Source: Proteromonas lacertae (taxonomy: Eukaryota > Sar > Bigyra > Opalinata > Proteromonadidae). From it: 36,930 nt of DNA. Location of the stretch: NCBI GenBank assembly GCA_002245135.1, contig NGBS01000917.1, forward strand, positions 1 to 36,930. The letters are read 5' to 3'. Positions 24,897-33,373 of the stretch are shown one piece after another. The notes under the pieces were generated by a model that was given only the letters and a program-made list of their open reading frames with translations, did no database searches and was not told where the DNA came from. Position 1 is the first letter of the stretch; the number at the start of each line of letters is the position of its first letter. The translations under genes and the position numbers were made by a program.

Positions 24897-25334
24897 ATGG
24901 AATCCTTTAATACTAGAACTATATATCAAAAAGACAAATTCATACATTCATTCGGAGAAATGAACATTAAATTAAATCCAACTAGAAACGAATTCGATTT
25001 AGTTGGAGATAGTATAGATGGATATTTAACAGGTTTTACAGGATATTTTGGAGGTGATATAAGAAAAAATAATAATGGTGTTTAATTAGATAATTCTTTA
25101 TTTTTTATAGGTTTTGGTGATATGGATTCAGTAGTAGCAAGTATTTATCCTGATAATATTGTATATAATATTAAATTTCCAATTGATAATATTAATCAAA
25201 AGAAAAAGAGAATCCATTTCTTCACAAGAGATTTACAAGTGAGTAAAAAACGAAAATTAGAAGAAGAAGAGAGAATGAAGAAAGAAGAGAAGGTTTATCA
25301 TGAGCTAATTATAATTAGTGACGAAGATGATTAA
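24897..25334 (+). CDS. Small unknown protein with SUMO-interaction-like C-terminus
   Basis: Two exons (24897-25077 and 25111-25334) joined over a 33-bp GT-AG intron, about 134 aa. I do not recognise the family. The N-terminal 70 residues look globular (IDGYLTGFTGYFGGD); the middle has IYPDNIVYNIKFPID. The tail is basic and helical (KKRKLEEEERMKKEEK), could act as a nuclear signal or coiled coil, and ends in ELIIISDEDD. A hydrophobic triplet followed by Ser and acidic residues is the classic SUMO-interacting motif, so a nuclear SUMO-linked role is possible but inferred. The ATG is the first in frame. The gene lies between two copies of TGACATAGGTCACG, with a hairpin about 100 bp after the stop. 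Confidence 0.6.
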
Positions 25335-25431
25335 TTTATTATTATTAATATTATTATTATTGTTTTTTTATTGAATTGATGTTTAGTTTTTTTATTTATT
25401 ATATAAGTTTGATCATAATGTTCTTCTTTTT

Positions 25432-25485
25432 AAGGGAGAAGACTTCTATCTTCAATCCCCAATGAAGATGGGAGTCTCCTCCCTT
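25432..25485 (+). ncRNA. Strong hairpin followed by T-run downstream of the small gene
   Basis: Two 23-nt arms (25432-25454 and 25463-25485) pair at 19 positions, with several of the rest being G-T wobble, around an 8-nt loop. The 3' arm runs directly into nine T residues, as in a Pol III-type stop or an intrinsic terminator-like fold. It is much more GC-rich than its surroundings. It might be a small RNA, a 3'-end signal, or a relic of a small inverted-repeat element; the ncRNA type is provisional. Confidence 0.4.
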
Positions 25486-25646
25486 TTTTTTTCGAAAAAT
25501 ATAATTAAGAAAACAATTAAAACAATTCTAATTAATTACATTCAATCAAAAGAAACAAGAAAATCAAAAAGAATAAAATAAAGAAAATTCTAAGAAAATT
25601 ATATTAGAATTTTTTAGAAAATTACTAAAATATAATTTACGTAGTT

Positions 25647-25660
25647 TGACATAGGTCACG
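25647..25660. repeat. TGACATAGGTCACG direct repeat, copy 2
   Basis: Identical to 24827-24840 and in the same orientation, 820 bp away. Together the copies bracket the small SIM-tailed gene and the hairpin. Confidence 0.6.
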
Positions 25661-25676
25661 TATTTTTAAAAAGTTT

Positions 25677-25725
25677 GGTTCGGTGTGCCAGTAGACCGAG
25701 TCATACGGCTCGGTGTGCCAGAACC
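25677..25725. repeat. Paired CGGTGTGCCAG repeat with nested inverted arms
   Basis: CGGTGTGCCAG occurs at 25681-25691 and again at 25711-25721, 30 bp apart. ACCGAG (25695-25700) pairs with CTCGGT (25709-25714), and outer GGTTC/GAACC (25677-25681, 25721-25725) are complementary. This GC-rich 49-bp island stands out in AT-rich DNA. It could be a protein-binding site, structured RNA, or the end of an element. Confidence 0.5.
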
Positions 25726-26750
25726 TTTATTTACTATTATTATATAGTACTGTTAAGAAATTGTATAACATTCTTTATATTATGATTTAGATTTAGATGA
25801 GTAAAAATGAACTTGTAAAATTTTCTTTTCAAACTGTAAACAAACTTGAGATATTTTTTGAAATTTCTGTGTTATAATTCACTTTTTAATTTTTAATTTT
25901 TAATATTTTACAAGTATTATCTTTACAATAATTGTAATTTAATATATTTTTTTAATTTACTTCTAATTTATATTTCTTTCGTTTTTATACCTCTTAACTA
26001 CATCATATCACCGGTGCTTATGTCAATAATGTATTTATTTTATCATTTAAACTACTTGATTCATATTGAAGACGAAGGTCAAATAAATAGAAACATAACT
26101 TTATTCAAACCAATAAGCATATATAGGGAAGTTTGGGTTTAGACGCGTGTTCAAAATTTGAACTCGCCTAATCTAGTTAGAGTTTGACTCTAATATTTTA
26201 TATTACTTGACTATAATTGCTTAATTAAGAGATTCTGAGAAGATGGTAGGGATAGCACAACTTTTTTTTGGTCTAATTTCACGATCTTTTAATGATTTGA
26301 GCATTTTTGATCCCAACCTATTGTACATAATAACTGTACACAGGATCTCCAGTTTTTTTATTAAATATCTTACTATTAAATGAGAATGCTCAAAATATAA
26401 TGTGTGATAACACAAGCTCGGCTTGAATATTTTTTTATATTTTATAAAATTTGAGCACCTGCCTCCTATAGGAAGCTAGGGCTTATTTTTGTTAATTAAT
26501 TAATAAATACTATTATTTTTTAAACTGTTTGACTTATTTACTATCTGAATAACTATCTTAAGCTCTATTTCAATCGTTTATCCCATAAAAACAATTTAAC
26601 TAAGTCATTAAGACATATTTATTTATAACTAACTGATAATTGAACCTTTTTCTTAAAAAACAAATCATTCAACTAAATTTTGGCAATCTTGTATCTATTC
26701 GAGGAAGTCAACATATTTTACATTTCCATAGCTTCTATTATTGTTAAATT
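25726..26750. other. Gene-free AT-rich stretch
   Basis: I see no coding sequence. There is a GTTCAAA-A-TTTGAAC near-palindrome at 26149-26163, TCCTATAGGA near 26465, and a 64-codon open stretch on the minus strand (26415-26221) without recognisable similarity. Confidence 0.5.
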
Positions 26751-26910
26751 ATCACCTTCTTGAACATAATTTACTTACATTTATTAAACTACTAGCCATT
26801 GGATAAGTTAAGAATTTAGAATCATCTACTTCTCGTTTTATAATCATGAATTTTGATAATTTGCTTTCTAAAGCATTTCTTATACCTACAACGAAGTTAT
26901 CTCTATTGAA

Positions 26911-26973
26911 TTGTAATTGATATACTTCTACTAATCTTTTCATATATTATAAAGCTACTTCTTTTATATTCAA
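26911..26973. repeat. Copy A of a repeated coding-like segment
   Basis: On the minus strand this reads roughly KEVAL, then YMKRLVEVYQLQF. It resembles 27242-27303 (KELAFEYMKGLIEV). The minus frame stays open downward to about 26752 (NFVVGIRNALESKLSKFMII). The family is not recognised. The two copies flank the HSP70 remnant. Confidence 0.4.
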
Positions 26974-26984
26974 TTTACCTCTCA

Positions 26985-27240
26985 TGATTTAGCTTTGAAT
27001 ATCTAGCTTTTACAACCATTCTTTAAAATGTCTCAGGTGTAAGAAGACCTTTATCATTTGTAATTGTGATCTTATTAGCTTTACCAATACTCTCTTTTAC
27101 AACACTTACATTCAAAGCATTATTAGTTATTATATATTGTCATAGATTCTTCACCTTCAAACACTTGAATTAACACATCGAGTTGTTAATCACTGTATGT
27201 ACTAAATACTTGAGTATTATTAACTGAAATTTTGATATTA
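26985..27240 (-). pseudogene. HSP70 substrate-binding-domain remnant
   Basis: Minus-strand pieces read NNTQVFSTYSD, LIQVFEGEESMTIYNN, then NALNVSVVKESIGKANKITITNDKG. They match the order in HSP70 (QIFSTYSDNQ, VLIQVFEGER, ILNVSA.DKSTGK.NKITITNDKGRLS). The GIPPAPRGVPQIEVTFDID segment between the second and third pieces is missing, and there are in-frame stops. It lacks the ATPase domain and the C-terminal lid, so it is a dead fragment. It sits between two copies of another repeated sequence. Confidence 0.78.
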
Positions 27241-27241
27241 A

Positions 27242-27303
27242 TTGTAATTAATTAACTTCTATTAATCCTTTCATATATTCAAAAGCTAATTCTTTAACTT
27301 TGT
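27242..27303. repeat. Copy B of a repeated coding-like segment
   Basis: On the minus strand it reads KELAFEYMKGLIEV, like copy A at 26911-26973. Both contain TTTCATATATT followed by AAAGCTA. The similarity is by eye, about four fifths of the bases. Confidence 0.4.
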
Positions 27304-27419
27304 ATAACTTTTACTTTGTTAAATCATCTCTTCTAAAAAACCTTTTTAAATCACTATAATTTCTTTTCTGTTCAATAAACAAGCCTCAATTATTACTTTA
27401 ACAAGCACACATTCCTATA

Positions 27420-28070
27420 TTATAGTGAAATTCCCATTGCCCAAATATCACTCAATGGACTTATACTACCTGTTTTAATTGATTTGTTTAATATTTTTAT
27501 TGCATATTGATTCTTTGATGGATCTTCACATAATTCAACTAATTTCTTTATTATTTTATATTGATTGATATGTCCATTACCACTTTGATCTACTTGTAAC
27601 TTTAATAAATTAGTTTGCTCCATAGGCTTATCGATTGTTACATGACGTTTTAATTTTGCATGAATATTTTCACTTATATCACAAGTATTGTACTATACTT
27701 TTTGACATTTTTTCGAGCTTCTCTTTCATGAGAGGTTGTGGAATTTCGAGGTGATTCGTTTGTAAGCCAATCATAAACTTCAGGGTTATCACACTCTTCA
27801 GAACAATAAGACATACCAACTGATCCTATTAATTGATGTGTATGCCTACCACCTACAACAGATTGACCAATTGGTCTAACTGAAGGTTTTATTATATTAT
27901 TAGATGACAATGGTTGGTTTCGAGATGAATTCTGTTGACTTCCACCATTTTGGTTTTTAAAAGCTTTTTCATGTATATTTAACTTCACTGTTTTTATTTC
28001 TACCTCAGATTCAAAAATATTTGGAACTACTACAGGGCTAGAACCCGTACATCCCGTTATTTTCTTTCCA
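27420..28070 (-). pseudogene. Collapsed CaMKK-like protein kinase pseudogene
   Basis: The minus strand from about 28070 encodes a long Ser/Asn/Gln-rich N-terminal region (CTGSSPVVVPNIFESEVEIK, then PEVYDWLTNESPRNS and REARKNVKKYSTIL). After a break comes HVTIDKP, and INQYKIIKKL with LCEDPSKNQYAIKILNKS. This is kinase subdomains I-II, with the ATP lysine in YAIKIL, but the Gly-rich loop is absent. It jumps directly to PLSDIWAMGISL, subdomain IX (compare ALDVWAMGVTLY in CaMKK). Everything between, including HRDLK and DFG, is gone. It cannot be an active kinase. The CaMKK/SNF1-activating assignment rests on the N-terminal style and WAMG and is moderate. Confidence 0.6.
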
Positions 28071-28146
28071 GAATTTTAAATTAAAGAAATATTAATAAAC
28101 AAAGTGGTAAAAAGTTTGAAGGCTTGTTATCTTTATGAAAGATTTT

Positions 28147-28760
28147 TAATGGTGAATCGTCTGCTTTAGAACCTTTACAAGCTCAAACAAAGTTTCAAGA
28201 GTTTTTAAGAGATTATAGTGAAAACAATATTTATATCTACAGGTATATATAAATATATTGATTATTCTTATCACTAGAAAATCATTATTGGAAAATTTCA
28301 ACAGAGGTGATTATTTTGTAGAAATTAATTTAGCTCATCTAGGAATATTCAACAATGTTTTACTTGATGTATTACAAAGAGAGACAAATTGTTATTTACC
28401 ACAAGTACATTAAACAATTATTATTACTTATCAATAGTTTGAAATTGCAGCTCAAAGAGTAGTAGAAAATGAGTTAAATGCAGAAAATTCTCCCTCAATC
28501 AATGTCTTATTGAAATTTTCACAAAACTCAATATCAATCCGATCATTAAATGTATAAATGAAATGATTTTTAATGTACATATATATAATAGGCAAATCAT
28601 GTGAACAAGCTAGTCAGTATATCAGGACTTATAATCAGTGCATCTCTTTAAAGACCAAAAGCCATCAAAGTCGCAATTCGTTGTTCAAATTGTAAGTATT
28701 TAAAGTATATCCCAGTTCCTTCTGCATTTGGAAATGTTCAATTACCTATGAATTATGTTG
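28147..28760 (+). pseudogene. MCM5 N-terminal gene fragment (left copy)
   Basis: Exons with family-style introns (28243-28277, 28405-28437, 28552-28591) encode KFQEFLRDYSENN, YRKSLLENFNRGDYFVEI, SINVLLKFSQNSISIRSLN, HVNKLVSISGLIISAS and RPKAIKVAIRCSNCKYLKYI. These match the MCM5 N-terminal domain in order (F..FLR.yr, Y...L......y.iev.l.dL..fd, SIRsL....v.kLv.i.GiiI.aS, ka..i.iqC..C), including the first zinc cysteine pair. A TAA sits six bases after ISAS, and the match stops after LPMNYVG, before the AAA+ core. It is the left arm of the inverted repeat but also extends about 35 bp further left (ALEPLQAQT), so this looks like the original locus. A working MCM5 must lie elsewhere. Confidence 0.75.
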
Positions 28761-28819
28761 GTTAGTTTAAATATTCCCAACAAAGCATTCATCAAAAGAA
28801 GAATAATCGTGAATATTTA
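28183..28819 (+). repeat. 637-bp inverted repeat, left arm
   Basis: Reverse complement of 32096-32732 over the full 637 bp, with one mismatch seen (A28787 against C32128). The arms end abruptly at 28183 and 28819. The content is the MCM5 pseudogene. No target-site duplication is visible outside the arms. Confidence 0.95.
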
Positions 28820-29067
28820 AATTCGCTTATTTATATGCTCAGTTATTGATAGTCGATGCTAGTTTTTTCTATTGACCTATTGATGTTCCTGGTTCAGGTA
28901 CAATTTATCTACAATAACTAGTTCAAGATTAACAATTGGTAGAACTAACGTTTAGATAAATTTACTAGTGATGATTATTATTGGAATGAGTTTAAAACGA
29001 TTGAGTTTGAATGAATTTAATAAAGAGATAATGAAAGAAAACGAAATATCTACTCTTTTAAATAGAA

Positions 29068-31230
29068 TTATGATTTAAATCCTTTCTCTTGGTGCATAAT
29101 GTAAGGTATGACAGTATTTGTAATATTTAGTCTATTATATATATATTTAGATTTTCTTATATGATCTCCTGTGCTATCAAAGTGAATTAGTTTACCTCGA
29201 TTGTATAAATAAGACCAATGTCCTTCAAAACATATTGGTATATATATATAATTATTAATATTTATTTCACTTGTAGTATAGAACACATATGGATCGAGTA
29301 TATCAATTCCAAAGCAGCTAATTATTTTGTTGAATTTCGAAATAGATAGTTCATCATTGAATTCGATAAATGAATCAAAAATTCTATTTTCATCTTCTTC
29401 ACCAAGCTCAACATGTTCATCATCATCAACAACAGTTGTATCTTCAACTATTTCAATTACTTTAGGAATTTTTATTCTTGTATTAACATCTGTTATAGAT
29501 GTATCGATATTTTCATCTTCATCATGAAAAACAGTATTATTATTATCTTTATCAACATCAGTATAATTTCTTTTTCTTTTTATAGGGATTTCATATCTCT
29601 TTGGAATCTTTATTGTTCTTATATTAACATCTGGTAAAAATGGATTGGTATTTTCATCTTCATCATGATATTCTTCAAAAGTATAATTAATATTGTAACT
29701 TGTAATTTTATTTTTACTATTAAAATAGGTCAAATGAGCTTCATTACAGATCAATGTGGAAATATTAATATCCAAGTCCAGTTTAACTTTTATAAATAGA
29801 ATATGACTGCAGGGAATTCCTGTAAATTCCCTGTATCCACATGAACAATGAATTTCATCACTTACTACAATATGATATATGAACTTATTATCTTTCAATG
29901 TATAAATATTTTCATTTATCTTATCTATTTTATAGGTTTGACTACAAAGCAATAGTAATTGTTGATTTAGATTTGATTCACATTCAGGCCAGAGATGTAG
30001 CTTTGTAGTATCATTATTATTACTCTTATTAATAGATGTAGATATAAAATTATTAATATTCTCAACTTGTTCGTTGTGTATGTTTACTAGTATTTCCAAT
30101 ATTAGATCAGATCTAGATCTTTTATTCTTTAATTTCTTTTTAATTGTATTATTCATCCCTTCTACGCAACTGGTGGAGTGAGAACCTAAAAGACCGTATT
30201 CTTTAATTCCATCTCTTTCTAGATAGTCTTGTATTAATGGATTTTTAGAAATTTCTGGTCTTAATTCAGGAAACTTTATATACTTATATAACAATTCTCT
30301 TATGTTCTTATCATTGATATACAAAAATAAGTGAAATGTATCATTGACGAAGGATTCGTGATCATGGATAACATTCTGGATATTATATCTTTCTTTTAAA
30401 TTGTTATATATGAAGTAATATGTATCCTTGTCTTTATATCTGGTTATCGCAAACGCGGTTAAAAGGATGGTTGTTGGGCCTACCTGAGTATATATTAGAT
30501 AGAGTTGATTTCCAGAAAGAAAGGTACCAAAGGTACCATCACACAAAATGGTTGTATAATTATTCATTCTTAAATCATCTAGTATCACCAGAATACAATG
30601 TTCATCAACAAAATGAGTATATTTATCTTTTACTATTTTTATAAATCTACTAAATCCTTCTTCCTCATCTCTCATTTTTCTTCTTAATTCAACTATTTTA
30701 TTATATATTGCCTTTTCTACTCTTTTATTGATGTTATACATCTCTTTTATTACTTTTATAGTTTCTGGTACAGTATTCTTAGTATTGAGTATCATACTTT
30801 TAACATGATTCATTATTTCATCTGTTAATGTGTTTATTATTTGACAATTCTTCATTCTATTAAGCGGATGACTATGTTTATGATAAGATACTTGGACATT
30901 ACCTCCTTCTTCATAAGCTTTAACGAAAAAAGTGCAACCGTCTTCATTTTTACATCTGAACGTAATCTTTTTCTGATTATCAACTGTGTTCTTATATTTG
31001 ACTTCTACTGCGAAGTTTAATTGATATGAAAGAATGTAGACTGTAAAATACACATCATCTATTGATGAAAAATTATAACTGAATATTGAATCAGTTATCG
31101 GTGCAAATGAATCGATGGGAGCATATTTTTTACATAATCTATATAACTCCTTTTTTCTTTTATCTACAACCGAATGACTTGAAGAATTTTCTATTACAAC
31201 TTTATTATTTTCAATTGTAACTGAATTCAT
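29068..31230 (-). CDS. Mutator-like (MULE) transposase with SWIM finger and partial Ulp1/C48-like tail
   Basis: A single 720-aa reading frame without introns, unlike the neighbouring genes. The N-terminal FLYWCH/FAR1-like DNA-binding part has FRCKNEDGCTFFVKAY and a closing H.H (YHKHSHPLN). The DDE region has TTILCDGTFGTF (first Asp in a CDGTF context), then a long linker with NVIHDHESFVNDTFHLF. GSHSTSCVEGMNN is the usual ...E..N motif before the finger. The SWIM finger is CSCGYREFTGIPCSHILF (CxCx..CxH). The last ~110 residues contain YIPICFEGHWSYLY and LIHFDSTG, like the His and Asp blocks of Ulp1/C48 cysteine proteases, but the Gln/Cys half is not seen before the stop. The frame is open and could be active for transposition. 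The second catalytic Asp assignment is uncertain. Confidence 0.8.
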   Translation of the reverse strand: MNSVTIENNKVVIENSSSHSVVDKRKKELYRLCKKYAPIDSFAPITDSIFSYNFSSIDDVYFTVYILSYQLNFAVEVKYKNTVDNQKKITFRCKNEDGCTFFVKAYEEGGNVQVSYHKHSHPLNRMKNCQIINTLTDEIMNHVKSMILNTKNTVPETIKVIKEMYNINKRVEKAIYNKIVELRRKMRDEEEGFSRFIKIVKDKYTHFVDEHCILVILDDLRMNNYTTILCDGTFGTFLSGNQLYLIYTQVGPTTILLTAFAITRYKDKDTYYFIYNNLKERYNIQNVIHDHESFVNDTFHLFLYINDKNIRELLYKYIKFPELRPEISKNPLIQDYLERDGIKEYGLLGSHSTSCVEGMNNTIKKKLKNKRSRSDLILEILVNIHNEQVENINNFISTSINKSNNNDTTKLHLWPECESNLNQQLLLLCSQTYKIDKINENIYTLKDNKFIYHIVVSDEIHCSCGYREFTGIPCSHILFIKVKLDLDINISTLICNEAHLTYFNSKNKITSYNINYTFEEYHDEDENTNPFLPDVNIRTIKIPKRYEIPIKRKRNYTDVDKDNNNTVFHDEDENIDTSITDVNTRIKIPKVIEIVEDTTVVDDDEHVELGEEDENRIFDSFIEFNDELSISKFNKIISCFGIDILDPYVFYTTSEININNYIYIPICFEGHWSYLYNRGKLIHFDSTGDHIRKSKYIYNRLNITNTVIPYIMHQEKGFKS

Positions 31231-32095
31231 GTAACTATTAATTACTCAAATAAATTCAAAGTAGTATAAATGAAAGAACTTCTAAAAAAAATGCCAATTC
31301 AAAAAGAAACGAATATATTTTAAAAAAGACAATTTCATCAAATTCACAAGTAGATACTACTTTATACTAGTTTTAACAGGTCCATAATGATGTGTTCTGT
31401 TTGTATTTAATATATAGCAGTGTATGGTGAGTTCTTTACATTATAGAAACTGTCTTAATAGCTAAAGATATGATAAGTTGAAATGGTGATGGATTTTTTG
31501 CAAAATATAAACAATATATAACTTAAAAAAATATTTACATCTGATTTAGAAAAAAAGGACCTCCTTTTGATCTGTCCCCTTTGTGTAAGCTCCCAGTTTT
31601 ATAGCTGTGATTAAATTAAATAACCATTTATTATTTCAAAGGATGTCCATTATAAACAGTTATCTAGCATTTTTGTCACCTTGCTTTTTGTGTTAAAAAT
31701 TCCCATTATTGCATCATAAATCGATTGATATTACATTATAAAAACAAATTATATCACATATTGACTATATACTCATCCGCTCTGCTTATCAGATTATGTA
31801 AACCAAATACTTTTTAATATTATTTTAAATGGAAAATTACATTTACTCATGGTATAAAAATAGTTTACATAATTATATATGTGTATAATTTATTTGGTTT
31901 TATTTCACACAAAACCAATAATTGAAGTAAATAGATAATTACACAATATTTTGTTTATTATGCATGTTATATTGTTTTGATACATAAAATAAAGTATTTT
32001 GTAACCACATTATAGAGTATAGCTTAATAGTACATTACATTAACACTTTTTCATAGATATCATAACGATATTATGAATTATACATACACTACAAC
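31231..32095. other. Noncoding stretch upstream of the transposase
   Basis: About 865 bp, AT-rich, without credible ORFs. A small perfect hairpin AAAAGGA-CC-TCCTTTT lies at about 31553-31568. It may contain the transposase promoter. Confidence 0.45.
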
Positions 32096-32732
32096 TAAAT
32101 ATTCACGATTATTCTTCTTTTGATGAACGCTTTGTTGGGAATATTTAAACTAACCAACATAATTCATAGGTAATTGAACATTTCCAAATGCAGAAGGAAC
32201 TGGGATATACTTTAAATACTTACAATTTGAACAACGAATTGCGACTTTGATGGCTTTTGGTCTTTAAAGAGATGCACTGATTATAAGTCCTGATATACTG
32301 ACTAGCTTGTTCACATGATTTGCCTATTATATATATGTACATTAAAAATCATTTCATTTATACATTTAATGATCGGATTGATATTGAGTTTTGTGAAAAT
32401 TTCAATAAGACATTGATTGAGGGAGAATTTTCTGCATTTAACTCATTTTCTACTACTCTTTGAGCTGCAATTTCAAACTATTGATAAGTAATAATAATTG
32501 TTTAATGTACTTGTGGTAAATAACAATTTGTCTCTCTTTGTAATACATCAAGTAAAACATTGTTGAATATTCCTAGATGAGCTAAATTAATTTCTACAAA
32601 ATAATCACCTCTGTTGAAATTTTCCAATAATGATTTTCTAGTGATAAGAATAATCAATATATTTATATATACCTGTAGATATAAATATTGTTTTCACTAT
32701 AATCTCTTAAAAACTCTTGAAACTTTGTTTGA
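32096..32732 (-). repeat. 637-bp inverted repeat, right arm (MCM5 fragment, inverted copy)
   Basis: Mirror copy of 28183-28819. It carries the same three short introns and the same TAA after ISAS, so the gene was already dead when it was duplicated. At 32732 the copy stops in the middle of an exon that continues in the left copy; what follows is the palindrome-rich start of the virus-like element. Confidence 0.95.
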
Positions 32733-32766
32733 ATATATGTATAACCGTAAGAATATCACTGTATGT

Positions 32767-33120
32767 GGGTAACCCGTACCAGACTATTCTTAGGTGCCTT
32801 CTACAGGTAAGAATAAGCGATTTGAGTGTGAATTAGTTTTTGGTACGGGTTATACTGGAGCAAGCGGTGAATTTAAAATTGTGTATATATTTTAGTGTGT
32901 GAATAAATTTATGGGTTAAAATTTATTTTTATGTTTTTAATAGTTTGTAGTGTAGGATAGTAGAAATAAAGTGTATAAATAGAAAGGTAGCTACCTGTTC
33001 TACCCCGGCAGGGTAGCTACTTTATAGAATAAGAAATGTATTTCTATGTAAGTAAGTAGCGTGTCCTGTGTAGCCTAGCTAGGACTTAGTGATTAAATAG
33101 TGTGGTGGCCAAGCTACAGA
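32767..33120. repeat. Palindrome-rich, less AT-rich element end
   Basis: Inverted TAACCCGTACC (32770-32780) and GGTACGGGTTA (32842-32852) are perfect complements. GGTAGCTACC (32986-32995) is a perfect palindrome, repeated as GGTAGCTAC at 33012-33020 around a CCCCGG core. CCTAGCTAGG-type sequence follows near 33075. Base composition differs from both sides. This may be the terminal repeat or replication end of the virus-like element, or a structured RNA. Confidence 0.5.
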
Positions 33121-33373
33121 ATACGTTCTTACTTTTTTTTAGTTATTTTTTTCATTTATCAAATTAATAATGGATTTATATAGTGTAGTTAAAAACATTC
33201 AAAAGAATTTAAATAGTATCAAAAATATATATTTAAAGAATTATCTGCAGTATTCTATATTTTTTAATAAATCGAAATTCTGACGAGAAACTGTTGTTAT
33301 AAACAGAAAAAAGAAACAGTTTTGATTTTCCTGATATTTTAGAAAAACCGTTTTTATCAAAAAAATATAAAAT

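Larger units (their letters stand above)
28820..32095. mobile_element. 3.3-kb spacer carrying a MULE-type transposase between inverted MCM5 arms
   Basis: The stretch between the two arms contains one transposase gene on the minus strand and otherwise AT-rich noncoding DNA. I found no terminal inverted repeats at its own ends, so the true transposon limits are unknown. The 637-bp arms could act as long TIRs, as MULE TIRs are often hundreds of bp, or could be an unrelated inverted duplication. Confidence 0.55.

Noticed and set aside
25677-25725. tRNA gene or tRNA-derived SINE
   Set aside because: GGTTCGGTG resembles a B box start, but no cloverleaf, A box or acceptor stem could be found; no tRNA was seen anywhere in the window.
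26221-26415. 64-codon minus-strand open frame
   Set aside because: No recognisable similarity, no introns or neighbours to support it, and its length is expected by chance in a gene-free stretch.
28042-28050. AACCCGTAC shared with the palindromic region at 32771
   Set aside because: At 28042 it lies in the open N-terminal part of the kinase pseudogene; a 9-bp match is likely chance.
29327-29637. Plus-strand Ser/Ile-rich open frames opposite the transposase
   Set aside because: Antisense of the acidic linker in the transposase tail, where GAT/GAA codons give ATC/TTC on the other strand.
28820-32095. Terminal inverted repeats of the MULE inside the MCM5 arms
   Set aside because: I compared the two inner ends by eye and found no complementary sequence, so no element ends are claimed.
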